Part shown: piece by piece, positions 7,356-15,488 of the stretch
Numbering within the stretch: the stretch's first letter is position 1
Layout of the letters: each line of letters begins with the position of its first letter
Virus record (IMG/VR): IMGVR_UViG_3300037054_000098
Span: 1-38,540 of that record
Reading direction: 5' to 3' (one strand)
Length of the DNA: 38,540 nt
Source: a virus
Program-made: the position numbers and the translations under genes
Notes under the pieces: model-generated
The model's input: the letters and a program-made list of their open reading frames with translations, nothing else
What the model was told of the DNA's origin: nothing
The model's database searches: none

Positions 7356-9412
7356 TAGCCACCTATTACATCCTCTAATGGATTACCATAATTATCCGTA
7401 CTAGATACGTTTTGCCTAAATGCTTGTTCTAATTCCCAAGCCGTGGTCGGGTTATCGTCCACATAACCTTGATTCTGTCTAGCATATTTGCCTAAACAGT
7501 AGATTTGATTGTATCTTTCTTCTGATTGGCGATCTGCTACAAATTGTGTGGAAGCAAAGTTTATCTTACTTTCCATATCAGCATAGGGTTGAAATACTTC
7601 TGCTAATAAAGACAATGCAGAAACTATATCATCATGCGAATCATCTGCCGTTCCAGTAAACTTTTCTAATTCAGTATAGATATCTTGCAACCCTTCACAA
7701 GAATTTAAGAAGAACATTCGTTCATCTCCTAAAAGTCTCGCTACAGGCTTTGCCTTCATTTTCTTAGAATTAACTTTTGACCCATAGCCTAGGGAAACAA
7801 ATTCAACAGGTACAGTAATTCGTAATTTATCCATCTCTCTACGAAGTTCACGTCCCATCCATTTAACACCTACAGAATCTTCGATTGCTATCCTTTTTGG
7901 TTTCCATTTAAATGCACTAGCAGCAATAACCTGTGGAAGTTCAAATTCATTGAATCTTCCACGAATCATATTAATTATGTAAAACCGTCCCCCATAAATC
8001 AGCGCAGTAATCATTACGGTATAATCAGCCCAATTTTGAACTGAATACGCTGTGTCAACGGTCGCCACGATAATGCCTTGTTGCGGCAACTGGTTATGAG
8101 GAATAGTTCTACGCATCAGTAGTTCTTTTGGAAATTTTACTTGATGGTGTTTCCTAGGATTATTAACATACTTTACATAAAAATAAGGATCAAGCTTTTT
8201 CTTCTTATGTAAATACTCGTAAGATAATCTTTCAGGAAACCATAATACTAAATCTTTTTTAGTAAGCTCATCTTCAATCTTACCAAGTTGCTCGGCTTCC
8301 TCTGTTAACCACCAACACGCTCTAAGGTAGACCTTAATATAGGAATGACTATTAAATCGTCCAGAATCTACAGAGCCTGTAATAGTCTCTAAACCTTCAT
8401 CTTTAGATGCCTGTTCTTCTTGTTTAATTTTCTGTCCGTAATAGTCCTCATTATCATACCACGTTCCTAAAATATTCTTAAATCCATTAGGATTAAGCAA
8501 AGCTTCCATAATGCTTATAGATTTATTAGTTGCCTCAATTCTAGTTACTGTACGAGAATTTTCATCATTTACACAATCATCCAGTTTGAGAATCATATGG
8601 TGCCAGCCTGCCAAAGCCTGATCTAAAGATGCTGCTTTTACAGTCGGTTCTTTATCACCACTGCCTAATACTGCGGCTGAGTTCCATTCAAATTGTGTTC
8701 CATCATTCGGCTTAGTGCAATGTTCTCGAAATAGAACTTGAAAAACACTAGTAGTAAGTTCCCTTGTAGACTTATCTAGAAGCTTTGCAGGAGCATATGT
8801 TGGTTTCTTATTTTCATCCACTAATCCAGTCTCTGCTAGTGTAAAGTGGCCTTTAAGTTCACCTACAAAGCCTAATGCTAATGATAAAACTCCTGTGATA
8901 ATTGCTATAGTTACTTCTGGATAATTAATTGCCCACTGACAACAGTCTGCAATATCAATTGATGATTTGAATCCGCCACGAGGTACTAATAATAAATCTT
9001 CTTTTAATTCTGTATATTGATTGGCAAAATCATCAAAACTATTAAATGTTGGGTCTTTTTTTACGAAATGTGCATTGCAAATTTCTTCATGTGTCTCTAT
9101 TGTGGTAAGGTTATACTTCTCCAAAATATGACATAGAAAGAAAAGGTTTGTCTGACAAAGAAAACGATAAATTTGTAATTGCTCTAAATAGAAGTGAAAT
9201 TCTAAAGAGTCCGGTTTGATTAGACTTGATGTGACTCTTTTTTCTTCCGCCAAATAATCAAACCAACTTTGAGTTACTAATGCTTTCTGATCGGAAGTTA
9301 GTCTATTCCATGATTTTTTAGCAGAATCTAAACAAGCATCCTTGCTTCTATATTTATAATTAGGATGAGTCCATGCAGCTTCTACTAGTTGTTCCAATTT
9401 ATCCAGATGCAC
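7355..9412 (-). CDS. terL: Terminase large subunit
   Basis: 685-aa packaging motor. The N-terminal ATPase has a Walker A variant LLVPRGGFKSSIDIA (about residues 138-152), a Walker B-like MILKLDDCVND and adenine-motif-type residues before it. The C-terminal RNase H-like nuclease shows the first acidic residue in IVATVDTAYSVQNWADYTVM, a second in KRIAIEDSVGVKW, and the last in DSHDDIVSALSLL. It drives DNA translocation and cuts concatemers at the portal. Its start overlaps the end of the GIY-YIG gene by 14 nt. No small terminase was recognised nearby; the 69-aa gene at 10102 is a positional candidate only. Confidence 0.93.
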   Translation of the reverse strand: MHLDKLEQLVEAAWTHPNYKYRSKDACLDSAKKSWNRLTSDQKALVTQSWFDYLAEEKRVTSSLIKPDSLEFHFYLEQLQIYRFLCQTNLFFLCHILEKYNLTTIETHEEICNAHFVKKDPTFNSFDDFANQYTELKEDLLLVPRGGFKSSIDIADCCQWAINYPEVTIAIITGVLSLALGFVGELKGHFTLAETGLVDENKKPTYAPAKLLDKSTRELTTSVFQVLFREHCTKPNDGTQFEWNSAAVLGSGDKEPTVKAASLDQALAGWHHMILKLDDCVNDENSRTVTRIEATNKSISIMEALLNPNGFKNILGTWYDNEDYYGQKIKQEEQASKDEGLETITGSVDSGRFNSHSYIKVYLRACWWLTEEAEQLGKIEDELTKKDLVLWFPERLSYEYLHKKKKLDPYFYVKYVNNPRKHHQVKFPKELLMRRTIPHNQLPQQGIIVATVDTAYSVQNWADYTVMITALIYGGRFYIINMIRGRFNEFELPQVIAASAFKWKPKRIAIEDSVGVKWMGRELRREMDKLRITVPVEFVSLGYGSKVNSKKMKAKPVARLLGDERMFFLNSCEGLQDIYTELEKFTGTADDSHDDIVSALSLLAEVFQPYADMESKINFASTQFVADRQSEERYNQIYCLGKYARQNQGYVDDNPTTAWELEQAFRQNVSSTDNYGNPLEDVIGG

Positions 9413-10070
9413 GTCTTGCCTCCCAAACGGCCTTCATTCTTATACTTTGTGCTAACCTTTTTTCTGGGGTATTTGCACAACTGGCCGCTCTTCGCAATCT
9501 TTCTTTTGCTTCTGGAGTAGAACATATTTTTTTAAGAGCAATACTCCGTTTTTCTAATGTTTCTTGTGAAGGTATTCTGCCTGTTGAGGCTTTGCTCATT
9601 TTCTGCCGAGTTTCTTCTGAAACAGGTTTTTCTCTAAACGCTTTCATTTTGGCAACCACATCAGGAGCAGCCATTCCTCTTTTAGTTGCTTCACTTGTCT
9701 TTTTTCTAGATTCGGGGTTTTTATAATACTCTAAAAGAGTATTAGAAATTCTAGACCTAACTTCTGGTGATGGGCTATATCCATTCATACCATCACCTCC
9801 GTCAGTACAATTATACACCTTGCCAAAACTACGAAAAAATGCTATAAACAGTTTCTCAAAAAAATTCAAGTCAGATTCTGCACAAGGAATAAGCTCAACT
9901 TCAAAATTATCTATTCCATACATCCTAATGGCGCGATGAAACGGAAAATGACTTCCTCTATTGGCCCAAGTAATATGATCCCATCTTCGTTCTTTAAAAT
10001 CTTTCGTCTTGCCTATATAGGCTTTTCCACTTGGACTAGTAAATATATAAATACAATGTTCACAAGGCAT
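9399..10070 (-). CDS. GIY-YIG homing endonuclease upstream of terminase
   Basis: 223 aa. Nuclease core: CIYIFTSPSGKAYIGKT, then FKERRWDHITWA, FHRAIRMYGIDNFEVELI and the catalytic-glutamate region NFFEKLFIAFF. NUMOD3-type repeats follow (SPEVRSRISNTLLEY, SEETRQKMSKASTGR, SQETLEKRSIAL). The RBS is AGGAGATAGCC before ATG. It overlaps the first codons of terL by 14 nt, so it sits where terL translation would otherwise start from its own leader. Confidence 0.88.
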   Translation of the reverse strand: MPCEHCIYIFTSPSGKAYIGKTKDFKERRWDHITWANRGSHFPFHRAIRMYGIDNFEVELIPCAESDLNFFEKLFIAFFRSFGKVYNCTDGGDGMNGYSPSPEVRSRISNTLLEYYKNPESRKKTSEATKRGMAAPDVVAKMKAFREKPVSEETRQKMSKASTGRIPSQETLEKRSIALKKICSTPEAKERLRRAASCANTPEKRLAQSIRMKAVWEARRASG

Positions 10071-10101
10071 TGGCTATCTCCTAGGAATTTACAACAAATA
10101 A

Positions 10102-10311
10102 TTAACTACCGTGATGAAAATCACCCATCGTTTGGCTAAATGAAGCCATATGGGCCACATGTTTATTTTTACTATGAGTAGCTTTTTCAACCATGTCTTT
10201 AGGAATTTCCTTATCTGGACTAATTCCTAGAGCGTTGTGCAAGCCATTTTTTCTCAAGTGATGCATTGCTCTGTATAAACTAACGTTGTGTTCGTTCTTT
10301 TCTTCTGCCAT
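10102..10311 (-). CDS. Hypothetical 69-aa protein
   Basis: Starts at ATG 10311 (MAEEKNEHNVSLYRAMHH) because AGGAGAAAAA lies just upstream; an in-frame ATG 11 codons earlier has no RBS. Charged, His-rich and probably helical, with no recognised family. It lies directly upstream of the GIY-YIG and terL genes. By position it could be a small terminase or a head protein, but its sequence gives no support for either. Confidence 0.55.
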   Translation of the reverse strand: MAEEKNEHNVSLYRAMHHLRKNGLHNALGISPDKEIPKDMVEKATHSKNKHVAHMASFSQTMGDFHHGS

Positions 10312-10335
10312 TTTTTCTCCTAGTATTTTATAACT

Positions 10336-10362
10336 CCCTCGCACTAGTTATTAGTGCGAGGG
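10336..10362. terminator. Perfect 11-bp hairpin between fibre unit and terminase operon
   Basis: CCCTCGCACTA (10336-10346) and TAGTGCGAGGG (10352-10362) form a perfect 11-bp stem with loop GTTAT. Neither side has a run of U, so it is not a textbook intrinsic terminator. It stands at the boundary between the GC-rich fibre block and the AT-rich terminase block and could be an RNA processing or pausing site. Confidence 0.6.
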
Positions 10363-10383
10363 TGAGGGTTAGCGTTGAGAGCT

Positions 10384-10662
10384 TCATGGTGCCACCTTAA
10401 TTGCCCAAACCCCTTGTGACGGTACACTTGCCGATTGATAGTGCGTAAATATGGCTGGGTTGGGAGTGCAGGCAACTATGGCCCCGGATGCGAGGTCGAA
10501 GTGACTACTCACCCACGGGCAGTTTCCCGCGCTGCCCACGTAAGGGAAGCCTGTGACGCTGGCCGCAGGATTGACTGGAGCGCCAGAGGGGAAGTCGGGC
10601 ATAGCGAGTTGCGCCCACAGCGGCGAGCAGAGCGCGAGCGCGACGATGAGGCGTCGAATCAC
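10384..10662 (-). CDS. Small secreted protein, GC-rich, GTG start
   Basis: 92 aa from GTG 10662, which overlaps the stop of the 27-aa ORF as GTGA. The N-terminus IRRLIVALALCSPLWAQ is a signal peptide with an A-x-A-like cleavage region. The mature part is Pro/Ser/Val-rich (DFPSGAPVNPAASVTGFP) with two cysteines. Base composition is strongly GC-rich, unlike the genes on either side. It is last in a three-gene coupled unit with the fibre-like gene. Function unknown; a secreted or virion decoration protein is plausible. Confidence 0.55.
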   Translation of the reverse strand: MIRRLIVALALCSPLWAQLAMPDFPSGAPVNPAASVTGFPYVGSAGNCPWVSSHFDLASGAIVACTPNPAIFTHYQSASVPSQGVWAIKVAP

Positions 10663-10742
10663 TGCACCGTCCACTGGTACGCGCCGCTTCCCGCACTGAC
10701 GGCCAGCGCAAGGGCGATGGTTAGAATTGCGAGCAGTTTCAT
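10659..10742 (-). CDS. 27-aa hydrophobic peptide coupled to the fibre gene
   Basis: Its ATG overlaps the fibre stop as ATGA, and its TGA overlaps the next GTG start as GTGA. The peptide (MKLLAILTIALALAVSAGSG..., ending YQWTVQ) looks like a lone signal peptide or single membrane span. The double stop-start overlap is the main reason to call it. It is too short for standard gene callers. Confidence 0.5.
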   Translation of the reverse strand: MKLLAILTIALALAVSAGSGAYQWTVQ

Positions 10743-13729
10743 TGCGCCCCCTGTAATGTGACGCGCGCACTCACGTTGTAGCTTGGCGAATTTGTCAGCG
10801 ATGCAGTTGTAAATGTGATATTAGTCCCGGCTTTGGCACGGATAGATTGCCGGATAGACGTTGGCGCAGCCCCGCACACCGTCGTTGATCCCGTGATCGT
10901 AGTCGCATCGCCGCCCGCCGTGGTGTAAGTGAAGCTAGGGACCAACGTGCCGGTTGCTGTGTGACAATCTACGGAAATGTCAACGTCAAGCGCAAGATCA
11001 TTCCCCACAGGGATTGCAAAGAGAACCTGCGCAGAGTAAGCGCTAGTCACCGCTTCTGCGTTGATGGAAGCGCCTTGGTGTAAGCCTATGCCGGTATCGC
11101 CAGGGTAGAGGGAAGGTAATGGCGGACGATAATTGTTTAAAGCCGGGAAAGTATTCCAGAGATAGGAAAAATCGAAAGGTTGAGCCGCCCACGGTCCGCC
11201 CGATCCGCTAGGAGTGAGAGGCTTAAAGGCTATAGTAAACGCCTGAAAATCGCTAGGATCAGTCGAAACAGTAAAGATTGGTTGATAAACTCCGGGATGT
11301 CCACTCGTTGCATAAATAGTCCCACCATAAATATCATAAGGCGAAGTCTGCGAAAATGATGGTCCACCAAACAACCATCCCGCACCGGGGAAAAAAGTTA
11401 TTCCTACCCCAGGATCGCGACTATTCAAACAACTTCCGATGATTAAATCGTTTGCAGTGACCGTAGTCACAGGTGGACCGCCGCAATAACCGCTAATTAC
11501 TGGCGAAGCATCAAAACCGGAGGTCTGAGCTATATCCCAAATGAGAATCAAAACGCGACTAGAGGCAAGCGTGCCACTTATAGTCACTGTGATCGTAGTC
11601 GCTCCACCCTCAGTATTATCAAAATAAGCATCGCCCCAGGCAGGATACACGTCAACATGATTATTGGTAAAGATTTCGCCGTGATTGTCTGTTATGGTGG
11701 TAGTATTTTCCCCTGTATAATCTTTGCGAACAAACGCCACGTAAAGAGAATCCTTCGCTCCAACCCCTTGGGGAAAAGAACACGTATAGGCATTTAAGGA
11801 ATTTTCAACTGAGCAAAACGCGGCGGGCTGTGCGCGATACGGGCTTAGAGTAGTCCCTATAGGAGGAGCGGCCATCACATAGCCCGAAGTCTCGTTCGCT
11901 GGGCTCGCCGTTGCTGTGCCACCTGAATTGACCCACGACAAAATGTTGGGCGGACCCGTGACGTTAGTCAGGCCACCGCCTGCGTTACCTACTGTCGCTA
12001 TTTCCCAATACGTGCCGTCGTAGATCAGTTGCACTGGCGTAGCCGCTACAAGATCGCCAGAAGCTAGCACCGCTGCGCCGGAGTTCTTCCGAATGTGCTT
12101 CGCGCCTAGCGAGTTAATATTCACCGTCACATCGCCCGTATTAGTCGTAGTGGTGGTATAGAGGATGGATGAGCCGGATACAGGAGTGAATGTAGGATTA
12201 GTGTTGCAACTCTGTACCGTACCGGAGCCAGAAGAATCTGAGCAAGATGAGTCTTGAAATTGCCCCGCTACTCCGGTAGATATAGTTGGCTTACCGACAC
12301 CGGGTGATCCACTATAGGTCGCCGTTCCGCTGACGCCGAACTTAAGTCCTAGATACAGCACAGGGAGCGTCTGCCCAACCGTAGCCCCTGCCAGTGCCTT
12401 AGCCATAAAGCAGGTTCCTACGGCAACGCTTGTGGCTTGCGTAGCTCCGCTGTCCTTGACGCGCCCTGGTGTAGCAGTTCCGCCAATGAGAACATGCTGG
12501 GCAGTTATTGTACCATCAGCTACGGCAGTGTAAATCTGACCGGGGATAGCCTCAAGAACAAACTTGTTACCTACAGTTGCAGTAGTCTTAGCAAACCCCA
12601 AGCCGCAATTACCACTTACAGGAAGAATCCAACGTGCGGGGTCAGTAGCATCTTGGGCAGCAAGTAAGTTTACGGTTACTCCACCTGTACCTGCTACAAC
12701 AACCGGGTTCTGTATTCCTCCTCCACTGCCAATAGAACCACCAGCAACTTGATCTGGAGTAAGCACAGAAGTCAGCGCAGCAGTTCCGGCTCCAGCATTC
12801 AGAGAGTTCGCATAAACATTCTGTACTCCACTTGTGTCAAACTGATTTCCACTATCGTGAAATTCGCCAGCAATAGAACCTATATATCCAGAATCTCCAA
12901 TTACAGTCTGATTATCCCAAATAGCATTACAACGTGACCAACAATAATGATCTAACCCACCTGCAATATATACAACCACACCTAAAATTCCAGTCGTAGT
13001 ATTTGCAGGACAAAGAATTCCAGTACCGCCACTATTACACAATGCTTTTCCAACTACACCAGTAGAATCTGTAATAGTAAAAAGATTTCCATTTACTCCA
13101 GTATCCACACCATTAGGGATCTTAGTTGCATGAAATCCATCATCTCCAATAGTACTATCTCCAAGAGTATGTGCTACTACTGTACCTTTAGCTACTACAT
13201 CTTGTGTTCCAGTATAATTAGCGTTACCAGAACCAATTCCACATGTGGGACAAGAGATATCCCCTGTCCCTGTAATAGGGTTTGGAGTCACCACAATAGG
13301 AGAAGTTGCCGTAAGGTCTAATTTGCTCCCTCCCACCTTTGATGTATTATTATTAACCTCTAGTACCGTAAATGTTCCAGCACCATAAGTCGGAGTAATT
13401 GTAAAATATTGATAAGGGGCACTAGGGGCTTTTACACTAAATTCATCTGGTGTTCGGACAGTAGTTCCACCTGTATAACTATCTAATGTGACACAACCAG
13501 TAGCTATAGGCCCAATACAACCATGAAGAGTTACTGTACCAGAGCCACTAGAAAATATATATTGAAAACCGGGAACTAATCCACCATTAGATGGTAATGA
13601 TGTAGTTACACCAGATGCTATAGTAATTGGCCCATAAGAGCACACTGAGTCTTTACTACCGGGGCCACATGTTTGAGCATGTAACCCTATAGAAATTAAT
13701 AATAGTAATAATGTAAATAATTTCTTCAT
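10739..13729 (-). CDS. Long secreted, fibre-like protein with mosaic composition
   Basis: 996 aa. The N-terminus MKKLFTLLLLLISIGLHAQ is a clear Sec signal peptide, followed by Gly/Thr/Ser/Val-rich beta-type sequence (GITIASG, GTGDISCPTCG, GSGGGIQNP) typical of tail fibres and phage baseplate spikes. The last third has ordinary beta-sandwich-like blocks. Codons up to about 12.5 kb, the N-terminal part, are AT-rich like the phage; the C-terminal two thirds is markedly GC-rich. This suggests replacement of the distal, receptor-binding or enzymatic part from another source. A signal peptide on a fibre is odd: it may be a secreted or surface-displayed protein rather than a virion fibre. RBS is weak; a TTAATT gap separates it from the previous gene. 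Confidence 0.6.
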   Translation of the reverse strand: MKKLFTLLLLLISIGLHAQTCGPGSKDSVCSYGPITIASGVTTSLPSNGGLVPGFQYIFSSGSGTVTLHGCIGPIATGCVTLDSYTGGTTVRTPDEFSVKAPSAPYQYFTITPTYGAGTFTVLEVNNNTSKVGGSKLDLTATSPIVVTPNPITGTGDISCPTCGIGSGNANYTGTQDVVAKGTVVAHTLGDSTIGDDGFHATKIPNGVDTGVNGNLFTITDSTGVVGKALCNSGGTGILCPANTTTGILGVVVYIAGGLDHYCWSRCNAIWDNQTVIGDSGYIGSIAGEFHDSGNQFDTSGVQNVYANSLNAGAGTAALTSVLTPDQVAGGSIGSGGGIQNPVVVAGTGGVTVNLLAAQDATDPARWILPVSGNCGLGFAKTTATVGNKFVLEAIPGQIYTAVADGTITAQHVLIGGTATPGRVKDSGATQATSVAVGTCFMAKALAGATVGQTLPVLYLGLKFGVSGTATYSGSPGVGKPTISTGVAGQFQDSSCSDSSGSGTVQSCNTNPTFTPVSGSSILYTTTTTNTGDVTVNINSLGAKHIRKNSGAAVLASGDLVAATPVQLIYDGTYWEIATVGNAGGGLTNVTGPPNILSWVNSGGTATASPANETSGYVMAAPPIGTTLSPYRAQPAAFCSVENSLNAYTCSFPQGVGAKDSLYVAFVRKDYTGENTTTITDNHGEIFTNNHVDVYPAWGDAYFDNTEGGATTITVTISGTLASSRVLILIWDIAQTSGFDASPVISGYCGGPPVTTVTANDLIIGSCLNSRDPGVGITFFPGAGWLFGGPSFSQTSPYDIYGGTIYATSGHPGVYQPIFTVSTDPSDFQAFTIAFKPLTPSGSGGPWAAQPFDFSYLWNTFPALNNYRPPLPSLYPGDTGIGLHQGASINAEAVTSAYSAQVLFAIPVGNDLALDVDISVDCHTATGTLVPSFTYTTAGGDATTITGSTTVCGAAPTSIRQSIRAKAGTNITFTTASLTNSPSYNVSARVTLQGAQ

Positions 13730-13731
13730 AA

Positions 13732-13914
13732 TTAATTACCTTTAAAGAACCACTTAATACTCTTACCAACACTCTTAACTGCTACAACGGGGGCTTTAAC
13801 TACAACTTTAATTCCTTTATAAGTGTGTTTAACTGATGGTTTAACCACAGTAGTCACATCGGTTGCAAAGCTAACTGAACATAGTAACAACATAATTGCA
13901 ATAAACTTCTTCAT
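13732..13914 (-). CDS. 60-aa secreted basic protein
   Basis: Start ATG 13914 follows AGGAGAAAA; a longer frame without an RBS is rejected. MKKFIAIMLLLCSVSFA is a signal peptide, then a Val/Lys-rich mature part with alternating KVVVKAPVVAVKSVGKSIKW. It stops 3 nt before the fibre-like gene. The mature part is short, basic and amphipathic, so it might act on membranes or walls, but no family is recognised. Confidence 0.6.
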   Translation of the reverse strand: MKKFIAIMLLLCSVSFATDVTTVVKPSVKHTYKGIKVVVKAPVVAVKSVGKSIKWFFKGN

Positions 13915-13921
13915 TTTTCTC

Positions 13922-14257
13922 CTATTCTTGATTGTCCGGTTTATCCATTTTATCCTCATCATCAGCTAGACTAAGGTTTCCTTTACCCGGAAGCATGATG
14001 TACTTACCTTGAGGATGAGCAATATGATGACAATTTTCTGTAAGCTGCTTAATTAACTCATCTTGCGTATCTAATACGCTAGAGGTTCTAGTAGTCTTAG
14101 GTGACTTAGGAGCAGGTATAATGTCCTCTCCCTTATCAACGTGCGCCATGCCAGATTTTAAAACTTTTCCACCACGTTTAAATGTACTAGGACGTGCTCT
14201 AGTACTTAATGGACTATTGGGTGTACCAAATGGTGTTCCAAAATTACCAGTATTCAT
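13922..14257 (-). CDS. Hypothetical 111-aa protein
   Basis: Start ATG 14257 is preceded by TAGGAGAATT; an upstream in-frame ATG has no RBS. The N-terminal half is Gly/Ser/Pro-rich and disordered (NFGTPFGTPNSPLSTRARP), with a helical middle and an acidic C-terminus (LADDEDKMDKPDNQE). Not recognised. It carries a copy of the 15-bp palindrome (14065-14079) inside the coding sequence. Confidence 0.6.
   Translation of the reverse strand: MNTGNFGTPFGTPNSPLSTRARPSTFKRGGKVLKSGMAHVDKGEDIIPAPKSPKTTRTSSVLDTQDELIKQLTENCHHIAHPQGKYIMLPGKGNLSLADDEDKMDKPDNQE
14065..14079. promoter_or_regulatory. Palindromic operator-like site GCGTATCTAATACGC
   Basis: A perfect match to the recurrent 15-bp palindrome (see the finding on dispersed operators), here inside a coding sequence of the minus-strand structural operon. 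Confidence 0.5.
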
Positions 14258-14264
14258 AATTCTC

Positions 14265-14576
14265 CTATGCTGTTTGTGCTCCACCTGTAGCTGCTGCTAA
14301 TGGAGTTTGTGCAGCAGGAGGAATCCCTGATTGACCAGCATCAGCTTCTGCTTCACCAACGTTCTGATCAGTCATATGCTGCATAACATGGTCTACCAAC
14401 CCATCTGTTCCTTGAGTAGTATGTTCTTCCATATTATGAGCGGGATGAATGTGGTGATGCTCGACTATATGGTTTCCACCATGAACCTTACGAATATGAA
14501 TGTGATGAATTTCCTTTGGAGGTTTTTCGTTACCACTCATACCCTCTTTTACTGCATCATAAACATCGTGTGCCAT
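14265..14576 (-). CDS. His-rich hypothetical protein
   Basis: 103 aa, strongly His-rich between residues 24 and 48 (IHHIHIRKVHGGNHIVEHHH) with an Ala-rich C-terminus (AAQTPLAAATGG). RBS AGGAGAAACT before ATG. It belongs to the row of short disordered proteins preceding the fibre-like gene. A virion decoration or metal-binding protein is possible; no family recognised. Confidence 0.6.
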   Translation of the reverse strand: MAHDVYDAVKEGMSGNEKPPKEIHHIHIRKVHGGNHIVEHHHIHPAHNMEEHTTQGTDGLVDHVMQHMTDQNVGEAEADAGQSGIPPAAQTPLAAATGGAQTA

Positions 14577-14584
14577 AGTTTCTC

Positions 14585-14788
14585 CTAGGTTCCACCATTA
14601 TAAGCTTTATTGGAACTATATGTAGTTCCTAGTGGCGGCAATTTTCTAACAATCTGCCCGACTACTTTCGCAGCAGGAGATTTAGGATCATTTAAACTAG
14701 GCAGTTTCTTTACTCTCTGTCCAGTAACAATAGCAGCGGGTGATTTTGGATCACCTAATGCTGGAAGTTTCTTAGGAAGTTTCATCAT
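14585..14788 (-). CDS. 67-aa protein with tandem 21-residue repeats
   Basis: Two and a third copies of a 21-residue unit: KKLPALGDPKSPAAIVTGQRV, then KKLPSLNDPKSPAAKVVGQIV, then RKLPPLG. The DPKSPAA core is exact in both full copies. It starts within the stop of the 56-aa gene (TAATG). The repeats probably arose by recent in-frame duplication. Function unknown; short repeat proteins of this sort are often structural accessories. Confidence 0.6.
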   Translation of the reverse strand: MMKLPKKLPALGDPKSPAAIVTGQRVKKLPSLNDPKSPAAKVVGQIVRKLPPLGTTYSSNKAYNGGT

Positions 14789-14958
14789 TAGCCTTTCTTT
14801 TTATTCTTTCGAGCAGTAGATAATACTATCGCAATTCTTTGTTTGTTGGCAGCTTGGCGACCTTTCTTTTTTAAGGTTTTAGCATAAGTATTACCAGCCC
14901 CTAGCTCATCAAAATTTTTCTTAATAACTTTTTTCGATTTACCCCGTAATAGTGGCAT
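14788..14958 (-). CDS. 56-aa basic protein, DUF6496-like
   Basis: MPLLRGKSKKVIKKNF... ends QRIAIVLSTARKNKKKG. The basic build and the AIA-x-L-x-x-ARK ending resemble DUF6496-type small phage proteins found among structural genes. RBS GGAGGAAAAAAA before ATG 14958. It overlaps the downstream gene by TAATG and the end of the endonuclease VII-like gene by 20 nt. Confidence 0.65.
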   Translation of the reverse strand: MPLLRGKSKKVIKKNFDELGAGNTYAKTLKKKGRQAANKQRIAIVLSTARKNKKKG

Positions 14959-15487
14959 TTTTTTCCTCCTTAAATTTATTCAAATAATCTATTGCACAGT
15001 CTAAATATTGAACATTGTCTCTAAAAGCTCCTAAGCCTCTATTACAATGGTTACACAAAAGCATTCTAATTTTTCCACTAACATGGTCGTGATCAATATG
15101 TGGTACTTTTATAAAAGTCTCTCTACAAATTGCACATCTATTTTCCTGTTGAAGAAGTTTGTTTTCCACATCATCAGCAGTTAATCCATAAAGCTGCTTA
15201 ATTCTTCGTAAACTGTATTTTTTAGGGTTAATTTTATAGTCTAAATTCCTAGCCTCATTGAGCCTGTCTTTATTATTATTCCAATGTTCCCTTGCTTTCA
15301 GGTTAAATTCTTCTTTATGATTGTTATAGTATGCTTTTTTCCTTAAAGTAATTTTCTCCCTATTATTGCAATAATATTGATTTTGTTTTAATATTCTACA
15401 CTCTTTACAAACATTACGTATATACTCTCCGTTTGTATAAAACGCACTAACCTCTTTTTCAACACCACATTTCTTACAGGTTTTCAT
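14939..15487 (-). CDS. Endonuclease VII-like HNH nuclease
   Basis: 182 aa. N-terminal zinc ribbon KTCKKCGVEKEVSAF...CKECR, a middle of Asn/Lys/Arg helical repeats, then the endonuclease VII domain: LLQQENRCAICRETF, HIDHDHVSGKIRMLLCNHCNRGLGAFRDN. The zinc cysteines, DHDH and the CNxGLGxFxDN loop are all present. In T4 this fold resolves Holliday junctions; stand-alone phage copies like this one mostly act as mobile endonucleases. It is wedged between the phosphatase and the 56-aa gene. Confidence 0.88.
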   Translation of the reverse strand: MKTCKKCGVEKEVSAFYTNGEYIRNVCKECRILKQNQYYCNNREKITLRKKAYYNNHKEEFNLKAREHWNNNKDRLNEARNLDYKINPKKYSLRRIKQLYGLTADDVENKLLQQENRCAICRETFIKVPHIDHDHVSGKIRMLLCNHCNRGLGAFRDNVQYLDCAIDYLNKFKEEKNATITG

Positions 15488-15488
15488 T

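Noticed and set aside
10435-10761. 108-aa plus-strand frame in the GC-rich block
   Set aside because: Antisense shadow of the coupled secreted-protein genes; GC-rich DNA gives long chance frames.
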